From assembly GCA_023053685.1 (NCBI GenBank), contig JALIGW010000001.1:157685547-157749546 (forward strand): a stretch of 64,000 nucleotides of DNA. The letters run 5' to 3'. This DNA comes from Diadophis punctatus similis (Eukaryota > Chordata > Lepidosauria > Squamata > Dipsadidae). The notes under the pieces are model-generated. The model did no database searches and was not told the origin of the DNA. It saw nothing but the letters and a program-made list of their open reading frames with translations. This document shows positions 54,413 to 64,000 of this stretch, one piece after another (positions within the stretch are counted from its first letter, which is position 1; every line of letters starts with the position of its first letter). The translations under genes and the position numbers were made by a program.

Positions 54413-57400
54413 TGTATAAAGGGTTTAATTCACTTCTGAAAGAGTACCGGTATAAAACTTTTTTTAAAATACAGGTTTACTGTTCTCTTAAAGGCTTGCT
54501 GGACTTGCATTTATGAGTGCTCTCTTCAGAGAAAGTTAGTCCTGTGCTTCACAAAAGATTGATTTAAATCAGGAAAAAGAACCAGGCTCTGCCAAGTATA
54601 TGTTACTGGTTTTGTCACCAAATAATGCATTAAAAGGTAAGGTTTCATATGGCTGTATTTTTAAAGGTTTTTATTACTCTGAGAGCGTGACTTACTCTTG
54701 CAAATTCCTATGCCATTTGCCTACTTATCAACACCAACCATAGCTATTTGCCATCAACCCTGAGTTTGCTTCTTAGCTATCACTCCCTCCTACTTCACTA
54801 TGCCACCTTCCTACATGCCCATTAGCCTGACTGGCAGTTCTCAAACATGGAGGACAGGCAGGAGTAATATCAGAGACCGCATTCTCAGTGCTTCTTGCAA
54901 CCACACTTATGACCTGTCAGTCAAGTTCTTTTTGAATAGCATCCTGACTCCTCCTGTACTCTCTTCCGGGCCTCACCCTTTCCTGCCATGAAAGACAGTG
55001 AAAGACAGTGAAAGACAGTGACAGTGTACTTTTCTCATCAGCAGATAACAAGTCAGTGGATAGGGTGGTGAAGCCAGGGGAATCCACCTATAACTTTTTT
55101 AAGCTGTTCTATACTAAAGCAATAAGAACAGAACCAATCACCAGTCTTGTTACTGAACTGTTACTATATTTCTCCCTATAGGAAGACTGGAGGACAGCAT
55201 ATTAACATGGCCATTGAAGAAAAGCCCAAAGACTATCTAGACTCAGGAACAAAGAGATGCCATGTTGAAGTGAAAGTTACTTATAACTGGTTTCTGAAAT
55301 CTATTATGGGCTTCATTTTCCCCTTCCAATGAGTCAAGGGAAGAAGAAAGTAAAGTTGTGGCAGAGGAAGGATTTAAAATGGATTCAAATGGGACATTGC
55401 ATGATGAGATGAAAGCACAATTTTGAAAAACCTTAAAAGGTCCTTTGGGTGTTCTATGTTGCAGTATGCCACTGTATTGTGTATTTAGAATAAGTGAATT
55501 TGAGTTGAAAATGGTTTGCCCCTTTATGACACAAGCAATGTATTAAGTCTTAGTAGGGAATGGACTTTCATGTTGTGGAAACGCAACCATTGTGGCTTCT
55601 AAATTATGGTTAAAGCCAAACAGTCAAGATACCATGAAATATACCCAAATAAATTAGCCCTGGAAATGCAGACCATTGTATAAATGTTTTTATGAACTTC
55701 ATGTTCTTGTTCTTGTTCTTGTATAAAGTTTTGGAACCAGTTTTGGAGCAGACTGGTGCATATACCCTGCAAAGCCATAATGTGGTTTGTTCTTTAACTC
55801 TAACTAACTAACTTATACTCTGATGGTGAATCTCAGGGTTTAGAACAAAATACAAAGTTAATCCCCTATGTTTAAAGTCTGCCTACCCAACATGTCACAA
55901 ATTTTGTATATACAAATGAAAACAAAGGCTGCTTCTCACAGGATTGTTTTTGAATGTACGGAATGCTTTGTAGCCTGGTTTTGCCCATGGAGATGTGATC
56001 TGCACATGATAAATTCAGCTCAAGATTTAATACGCTATGAGCCTCTTCAGAAATACAAGTGCTGTGCCATATGCAATTAGATTATTTCTCTTCCTTTGCA
56101 ACGTTCAAATGTACTGCATCAAGTTGTCTTTACCTCAAGTGGAAGGCTCGATGGGTACTTCTGGCTGCTCCTGAGGAGTTTTCCATTTTAATAACTAGTC
56201 ACATTTCAAATTAGTTGACTGCCATCGTGGTTTTTTTTTTTAAGGCCTGTTTGTTAGTATCATAAGAAGTTCCACTTGATTAAGGCTCAGAGATCAAATG
56301 TGTCAGACCATCTCTGTATCTTTCTGGGTCGATTTCCACGGGACTCCTTTTTTGCCTCCTTTGTTTGGATGGTAGGCAAGGGAATGAACCCAAGGCTGCA
56401 CCATTCAGGACAATCTGTCCTTTTGTTTTAGTTACATGTGAGGTGGTTCAGACAACTGCTTCTTCAATCTGAGTTGGCTAATTTATTGTGACAAAGTTTG
56501 AAAATCTCAGAACTAGAGGATAATAGATACCGACTTTTTATAAGTTAAAATTGTTAGCAAGTAGAACTCGAAAGCCACTGAATGGCCTAGAAAGAAGTGT
56601 TATGGTGCATCAGGCAAATCCTCCCAAGTTCACATAATTATTGACCCGAGACATCACAATGGTTCCTCCATAGCCATGAAGGTCAAATTGTGTTAATCCC
56701 ATTGCCACCGCAGATGATCTGGGATCAAGCAAAATAAGGCACATATTATACGAGACAGATGAAGCATGCCTATGGTTCAGGGCCTTGAAGTGCATTTTAG
56801 TCTCAGATTAAAGAGAGGGGGAAAAATTATAAAGAATTTTTTTTCTTCAGAAGAGAGAAAGAGAATGCCAGCACATACATACAAACGTAAGTTGCTTTTT
56901 CCCCCCTTCAGATCTGCACTGAAAAGGTGCAATTACTCCTGTAGAAACCCAGTGAAAATGAATAGAAGCCAAGAAGGAACCATCTTCTGCAATCCCAAAG
57001 GAGAACTATTTCCAATTGTCTTCCACACAGGCGATCCTGTCCCTCCAATCTGGGTCTAACCGAGCTGCAGCTACGCTTATATGTAATAGGCATTCATCAT
57101 TTCAAGTGGAGTTCTCCATGAAGGAACTCAATAGAGCTAAAAGCATTAACCAACCAATTGCTTTGGGATTAGTCAACTGCACAGGTCATTGCTGCATTCA
57201 CAATGAGGATATTGTTCTCTCTTTTTTTTAGTTGCTTTATATCACTGATATTATTTGTTAATTCGTGTGATGCACTGTTTAGGATATTTTACCTCCAATA
57301 GTGAGAGAGCTATATGGGGATTGGGACAATTAGGGAGATTTCAAGATAAATAAATGGCAGTTTATATTTCATTAAATCATGCACTCTTTGGATTATTCTA

Positions 57401-58064
57401 AAATATGTGTGTTAAATTTGGTGTGCATAATCATTTTACTATGTGAGTTGTGTTTTCTATTGGGTTTTAATTAGTTTGTATTACACTTTTCTCTCTTTGT
57501 TAGCCATTTTGGGAACACACTTTAAATAGAAAGGCAGAATAAAAAAACTAACAGGGAACTAAAATTATTGCACGTAGTACAAGCCACCTGTTCTCTAATG
57601 TTTAACCATTGGGCTTAAGCATCCTGATCTTTACAGTATATAAGTTTGCAGCCTACTTCTTTTCCTTTGTAATGATACTCACCATTGCAAAAACAAATAG
57701 CTAATTCTTTCCACATGCTACTACATGCTTGTTTAGCAAGATAAAAATGAATTATGTAGGACAATTAAGATCTTTCAGTCACGATTCCAACTGAGTTTTT
57801 TTTATTTATTTCCACAGGTGACAGCTTTTGAATAAGCTAGAATTTGCTGGTTCTTTTTTTTTTATTCTGGCTCGTATTCTATCTGAAAGATAGTTTTTGT
57901 CCTAATTAAAAGCATATACTGTAGCTGGACTTTCTTATTTAGCTTTGCTACATATCAGATATATTTGCCATGGTGTGTATGGAGGGGGGAGGGAGGGAGA
58001 GAGGGGGGAAATCCCCATGGTAAACAGCAGAAGCTAGCATGAAGTTAAGCATCTTACAAAAGTA
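54413..58064. other. Mostly unique AT-rich DNA
   Basis: No gene recognised. A 10-bp unit, aaagacagtg, is repeated about three times at 54993-55022. Around 56620-56810 is a complex repeat-free block. Confidence 0.4.
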
Positions 58065-58072
58065 GTCCAAGT

Positions 58073-58211
58073 CAGTAGTGGGTACTAAAACCTGTTGCTA
58101 CCGGTTCGTGCGTGCACGCAATGCTTCTGCGCATGCGCAGAAGCGTCCAAGGTGGGTAGGCGGAGCCTCCCGCCGCTGGCGCTACCGGTTCACAGAAGCA
58201 ACCCACTGCTG
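58073..58211. mobile_element. Short hAT element, CAGTGGTGGGTTC family, 139 bp
   Basis: Ends CAGTAGTGGGTAC and CAACCCACTGCTG. Flanking octamers gtccaagt (58065-58072) and gtccaaat (58212-58219) match at 7 of 8. The interior tgcgcatgcgcagaagcgtc is shared with 25108-25242. Confidence 0.82.
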
Positions 58212-58219
58212 GTCCAAAT

Positions 58220-59774
58220 GTAGAGGCTACCTATTACTGCCAACTCTAGTATAGCACTCATCTTCAAAGTATACTTGAATCTGTTCTCATGAACAGTGTT
58301 GACCTATCTCTGATTGGATAAGGACAGGAGGATGCTATTAAGGTTCACCGCTGACATCCCTCTTCAGGGATTCCAATCAGAATCAGACTAGGTTTCAGAG
58401 GCTGGAAGCGAAATATAAATATCTTAAATAAAAATTGAATATGCAATTGCAATTACTTCTATATATTTTCCAAGTAATTTGAGAAAAGCAGGTAGTGGAA
58501 TCTCTGGATAAATCCCTTGTGGAAGCAAGTCAGTGGAACAACTGCAAGAGCAGAGAAGGTGAAGGAGAGAGAAAGTACATGAAGAAAGGAGTGAAGTGGA
58601 AGGAAGAAAAATGTAGAGATTGAAGGACAAAAACGGAATGGAAATGAAGCAATGGAAAACATTAGAGGGTAGAAGATGAGTAGAGCGGTGGTATGCACCA
58701 TGGCAGGAGACTCTAAAAGTATCTTGGAGAGACTTTTACAGAAAAAGATTCTTATAGAAGGTTTTGAGGATGAGACTGGAGAAGAAATTTGATAGTGATA
58801 GTGGAAAAATGTGTAACTGAACAAGAAGTGTGTGGAAATTGGTGGGAAACTTCCAGATCAGTGCCAGTGTTAGAAAAGGAAGGGATGGCATTAAAAGAGA
58901 AAGTAGGAAAACTGTTGTCACCACCAGTGACAAGGTCATTGGGAAGATGTTTTCAAATTCCTCTGTGGCCAGGGTCCTAAACACCAACGCTTGGAGAAGA
59001 GATTTTAGTGGGAGATTCTAGAACCTGGCATTTATTAGAAGCCCCCTGGCTTCCTCCAGCAAGAGGGTCTAATGATAGGGAGATAAGAAGGTGGTTCCCT
59101 ACTAACCATATGAGAGGCCAAGGGCGGGGAAAGAGACCCTGATCCCAACCTGTAGAAGCATTCAAGCCAGACTTTGCAAAAGGAAAGCCAATGGGTTGAG
59201 AATCTCTGGTTTGGGAAAGATGTACATGGTGGAGTCTGCTTAGACGCTAGAGATATTTCACTGTATTGGCTAGTAGAGTAGAATGGCCTATATCAACTAA
59301 TACCAACAGATAGGCAGGAGGCAGACTATCCAGCTCTTCTTTGATTCCTGAACAATGCTGCTAAGTGTGCCTCCATAGCTCCGAAAAAGCTTTTTAATAT
59401 TTTATTCAAACAGAATCATCTGTTGTGAGTTGGGCAACTATATAAAATTGATTTAACAAATAAATAAATTGTGTCTCTACTCCAGAATTTCATACTTGCC
59501 TATTAGAAAATGTATATAGTGTAAGATATGTATTAGATTAGGTTTACAGGAGAGTGAGGGGGGGAGACTGCCTATGTCCATGGTGAAAAAAGTATCAGCT
59601 ATGCATGGACTGTATGTTTGTTTCAAAAGAGGAGGACTTGGAGGTAAAATATCACCTCTTAATTACTGTAAATGAACTTGCTGTTAAAGAGACAGCTAGA
59701 AGGAAGGGATCAAACTGTTGGCACTTCTAGCAAGAGTAGCCAAAACCTTTCCCTAGTATTGTAACAATGCCAAT
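58220..59774. other. Unassigned sequence, partly purine-rich
   Basis: About 58480-58990 is purine-rich on the plus strand and unlike the AT-rich background; it could be decayed transposon sequence but I recognise no family. The remainder shows nothing. Confidence 0.3.
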
Positions 59775-59775
59775 T

Positions 59776-59940
59776 TCTCCTTCTCCTTCTCCTTCTCCTT
59801 CTCCTTCTCCTTCTCCTTCTCCTTCTCCTTCCTTCCTCCTTCCTCCTTCCTCCTTCCTCCTTCCTCCTTCCTCCTTCCTCCTTCCTCCTTCCTCCTTCCT
59901 CCTTCTTCCTTTTTTTCATTTTTCATTTTTCTTTTTCTTC
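59776..59940. repeat. Compound pyrimidine microsatellite, (CTTCTC)n then (CTTCCTC)n
   Basis: Hexamer CTTCTC repeats to about 59830, then heptamer CTTCCTC repeats to about 59905, then a T-rich end. The open frames on both strands are artefacts. Confidence 0.95.
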
Positions 59941-60406
59941 TTCTCTAATTATTTGGGTAAATAAAACAGACTTGAAAGGGCATAGTATCACTTCATAAAT
60001 AAATACATGACCCAGGTTGTATCAAAAATGCACACATTGATATTTTAGACTACTGATGCACAGAGCCTTTGAAAAGTCAAAATATTCTTACAAAACAGAA
60101 TTTAGAACAATTGTGCTATTCCTTCTCAGCCACCTCAAGTTTCTTTTTTTTAAATTCTGGGAAATTTAAAACAGCTTCTGAATTTCTGCTATAGCAGGGA
60201 GAAATACAAATCCAACATTGCTACCATGTGCTGACCATATATCTAAACAAAACCTCCAAATAAGAAAGGTAAGATTCAGCCAAACTCAGGAATTCAAAAC
60301 TCTTGTAGTTTTAAGTCACAGAACAGGGTTAGGGGTTTTGGCTTTTTTGTTTGTTTTTTAAATAAAGTTTTGCAATGTGCTTAAAATGTCACTTGTGACA
60401 CTTGTG

Positions 60407-60410
<4 letters not shown>

Positions 60411-60458
<48 letters not shown>

Positions 60459-60494
60459 CTATGTATCTATGTATCTATGTATCTATGTATGTAT
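60411..60494. repeat. (GT)n-(ATCTATGT)n microsatellite
   Basis: GT repeats to about 60456, then atctatgt units to about 60494. Confidence 0.95.
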
Positions 60495-61803
60495 AGTCTG
60501 GGAAAGAAATATATAGTATTTCTATATACTATTTTTCTCCAACCCCAACCCAACTTCCATAGTCCCATCAGGGAAGATTAAGTTAAAGAGAAGAATTGCA
60601 GCAGTAGCTAATGTATAAGACCATGCACTGTGTACCAGGTTGGGGAGAACTGCTTTATAATCTGAAGGGAATTTAGGAGACATATCAATAATATTTTAAA
60701 ATCATTAACCCGTTCATTTAATAATTTCTGATTTAATATGACAAACCTGTTTTAAGTTATCAAACCATTAATTTGGTGAGTGGTGGGGTTTTTGTTTTTT
60801 TGTTAAATGGTTTCGGGGCAAATTTCACATTGCTTCTCTTTCTCAGAGGAGTTCATTGTTTGCTACTTCACAGTTTATTTGGCTTAACTTATCTGGTCTG
60901 CAGAATTTAAACATCTGACAAATGACAGTACCGTTCATTTTATTCATCAACTAATTGCTTTGCCACCTGGAGCTGAAGCTTTATATATTCAGCTTCTAAA
61001 GGATCTGAAAAGGATCTCAATTATTCTTTAATTTGTTCCTTGAATGTAAAGTAGGAAAATCTGGCTTAATCAAACATTGTCTCAATTCTATTGGGATATG
61101 TCTAGTTACCTTATAACAAGGTAAGCTTTCATTTAATCATATGATACAATAATTCCCTGCTTTCAGGCCAAGTATCCTCTTAGTTGCAATCAATTTTCTA
61201 CTGGAAAAAAATTATAAACATTGTCTCTTTGCTGAAATCCCAGCAGAGAAAAAGGACTGCTTTTTTAATCCAACCTGCTGTGATTTCAACCACACTAATA
61301 ATCTCAGTGCCAGAAACCATGAAGCGCACAGATATGCATAAACCAATCTGTTTATATTGGCACACGGTGACAAGAAGATTTCTTACATGAAGAGGGGGAT
61401 TGATTAAATGATGTCTGGGGTCCAAGACCACAGCCAAGAATCAACAGCATGGGCAGGTGAGTGCAAGGAAGTGAGGCCGAAGAGGTACAGATTAGGATAT
61501 TTCATGAAGAAAGCATTTGTAGCACCAGAATAGGAAAAAGAAGAGAATTATTCAACTGGACAAAGAGAAGATCAGTTCCAGAGTTCCATTAAAGATCGGA
61601 CTCAACCAAGGGATTAACATTGCCCCAGTCTCGCCTTGTGGAAGCTGTAGCAAGTGCTAAGGAAGAACATGCATTGCTTACATATGACTTGCTGATGAGA
61701 ACTCATACACATTCTCTGCTTATATAGCCAGAATGCATCAGCTGGTTTAAAAACTGCAATGAACAAACAACTCAACTGCAAGTATATGATTGCCTATTTC
61801 CTC
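60495..61803. other. Unique DNA
   Basis: No gene or repeat recognised. About 60880-61000 and 61170-61400 are complex and repeat-free. Confidence 0.35.
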
Positions 61804-61850
61804 ACTCTATTCTATTCTATTCTATTCTATTCTATTCTATTCTATTCTAA
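61804..61850. repeat. (ATTCT)n microsatellite
   Basis: About nine ATTCT units. Same unit as the tail of the Rex1-like LINE at 29268-29330, but no LINE body is recognisable upstream here. Confidence 0.93.
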
Positions 61851-62444
<594 letters not shown>

Positions 62445-62499
62445 AAGCACTCAGAACCAACAAGCACAGTATTAATGAAACAAGAAGCACTTGGATACA

Positions 62500-63095
62500 C
62501 ATGCCACCCAACATTCTGGGTGGCTTACAATTGTTAAAACATTTAAAAACAAAGAACAATATAACAACACAAAAACAAGACAAGACAAAAGAACAACCAT
62601 GGCAAAGGAAAACCAAGAGGAGAACAGAAAAGGAAAAGGAAAAGGAGTATCAGTTGTCCTCTCCAAAGACCTGGATGAAGAGCCAGTCTCTAAGGAACTT
62701 TGAAATATCAGTTAAGCAGCCATCTAAATTGGGGCGGGGCTCATTTGAGAGGGGCAAGTGCTGTTACAAGAAGACACACTTTGAGGTCCTGAGAGGTGGC
62801 ATTATTTAATCAATGGAACCTAGTACATACCAACCCTGCCAGATTGAACCCAGTTGGACAAATGCTATAGGAGATTGATGATCCCTCAAGTAATCAGGCC
62901 TATGCCAATGCCATCTAGACCAGTACCATGAATCATACCCCAAAGCAAACTGGCAACCAGTGGAGCTTGCAAAATAGAGGTGTGACATGGGCTTATTATG
63001 ACTGCCCGCACCACTGCATTCTGGACCAGCTGAAGCTTCCAGGTGATCTTTAGAGGTAGCCCTGTGTATAGCTACATATTCTAAGAATGCAATGG
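62500..63095 (-). mobile_element. Decayed L2-type LINE 3' end (minus strand)
   Basis: The low-coordinate end (caacattctgggtggcttac) matches an L2-type 3' UTR. The high-coordinate part (ggcaaccagtggagcttgca, ctggaccagctgaagcttcc) parallels the intact L2 ORF near 39125-39240 (ggcaaccaatgcagctggcg). It has many stops. Confidence 0.55.
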
Positions 63096-63265
63096 CATAC
63101 TTTGATTTCAAAGGAATCCTAGATTAGTCTTATTTATCATTTATCCTCCATTGTCCCTTTCAGCTTCCCAAATTCTCAGGCACTCTTCATGTTAAGATGA
63201 ATTGCGGAATGCCTCAGGTATATATAGAAGGCCTCAGGTTGAATACACACACACACAAACACATA

Positions 63266-63707
63266 CCATATTTTTCGGAGTATAAGACGCACCGGAGTGT
63301 AAGATGCACCTTAATTTTGGGGGAGGAAAATAAGGGAAAAATCTACCTATCAAATATTCATCTGGCTAGTATCCTTAGTCTGTTCAGCTTCAACACATTA
63401 TTTTATCCCCTGGTTAGGGCTGAAAAAAATATTCTTCGAAGGGAGTAGGAATGAAAACAAGCCTGCAAAGACTTAGGGCTGGTAAAAAACTACTTTGAGG
63501 GAGTAGGAATGAAAACAAGCCTGCAAAGACTTAGAGCTGGAAAAAACTACTTCGGAGGGAGTAGGAAGCCGGGAAGATTGTTAGCACCTCGTTAGGGCTG
63601 GGGGGGGGAAAGCTTCGAAAAAGCTACATTCCAAGTATAAGATGCACCCAAATTTTCAGCCTCTTTTGGGGAGTAAAAAGATGTGTCTTATACTCTGAAA
63701 AATACAG
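63266..63707. mobile_element. TA-flanked inverted-repeat DNA transposon (non-autonomous), 442 bp
   Basis: The left end CCATATTTTTCGGAGTATAA and the complement of the right end (CTGTATTTTTCAGAGTATAA) are inverted repeats. TA flanks both ends (63264-63265, 63708-63709). The same family as 32657-33573 but with a different length and interior. It contains a tandem array listed separately. Confidence 0.75.
63433..63572. repeat. Tandem repeat of about 58 bp inside the TA-flanked element
   Basis: The unit with gggagtaggaatgaaaacaa and gcctgcaaagacttag occurs twice fully (about 63439 and 63499) and a third time in part (about 63557), with small differences between copies. Confidence 0.8.
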
Positions 63708-63709
63708 TA

Positions 63710-64000
63710 CATATGCACACACACACAAAAATTTCTCATACATTCACAGTATATGGAAGGATAGAAACTACTTCATTCCATTATGGCTCTCTTATCACAG
63801 ATGTAAATTGCTGGACTAATCCTAATGACTTAGATTATGATAGCACATTAACATAATAAATGAATACATAACAGAGTATCAGCAGAACTGCACGGAAACA
63901 CCTTAATTTAAATTATTAGCTAGCTCATTCAGTCTCCTCTGTAAACTTGTTTTTCAGTGGCATATAAATTTAGCTGTTTCTATATACAAACATTCATTGT
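63710..64000. other. AT-rich window edge
   Basis: A short CA run at about 63715-63727, then nothing recognisable. Confidence 0.4.

Overview
The window looks like squamate reptile DNA, most probably from a snake. The evidence is the repeat set: a tRNA-headed SINE ending in a BovB-like tail, other squamate SINEs, CR1/L2/Rex1/L1 LINEs, pentamer (ATTCT)n arrays at a LINE tail, and many short hAT-type and TA-flanked inverted-repeat elements. I found no convincing host protein-coding gene, tRNA, rRNA or CRISPR array. Almost every long reading frame belongs to a transposable element or is a simple-repeat translation. The non-repeat DNA is AT-rich and reads as intergenic or deep intronic sequence, with a few stretches that could be conserved non-coding elements.

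Layout. 1-18.4 kb: mostly AT-rich unique DNA carrying small hAT elements (845-1269, 3527-3895, 10455-10589), an LTR-like segment (about 1930-2510), three SINEs (5119-5357, 6821-7034, 7689-7879), two compound GGA/GAA arrays (5430-5615, 8276-8528) and a (TTTA)n array with a LINE 3' end. 18.4-22.9 kb: a decayed chromodomain Ty3/gypsy element split by a SINE with its own target duplication. 24.3-30.5 kb: an L2 3' end cut by a hAT element, then a decayed L1 split by a Rex1-like LINE that ends in (ATTCT)n. 32.6-34.95 kb: a TA-flanked element with a nested fold-back repeat, a 612-bp hAT element and an L2 scrap. 38.1-50.06 kb: the centrepiece, described next. 50.6-64 kb: simple repeats, more hAT elements, a second TA-flanked element and L2 remains.

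The centrepiece is a nest. Pieces of a CR1 LINE on the minus strand (50060-49706, 43246-43135, 38595-38140) are interrupted by two larger, younger elements. The first is an L2-clade LINE (38596-43134, minus strand) with an uninterrupted 1054-codon endonuclease/reverse-transcriptase ORF. The second is a complete DIRS-type tyrosine-recombinase retrotransposon (43247-49705, plus strand). It has inverted terminal repeats, a gag-like ORF, RT-RNase H, a Dam-methylase-like domain, an intact tyrosine recombinase ORF and, just after it, an internal complementary region that exactly joins the complements of the two ends. In known DIRS elements the encoded proteins work together: Gag packages RNA, RT-RH copies it, the internal complementary region helps rebuild the termini and close a circle, and the recombinase integrates the circle without target duplication. 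Here two apparent single-base frame changes break the RT-to-methylase frame, while gag and the recombinase remain open.

Family assignments come from motif recognition by eye; no database search was possible. Positions of repeat edges are exact where a target duplication is quoted and approximate elsewhere.
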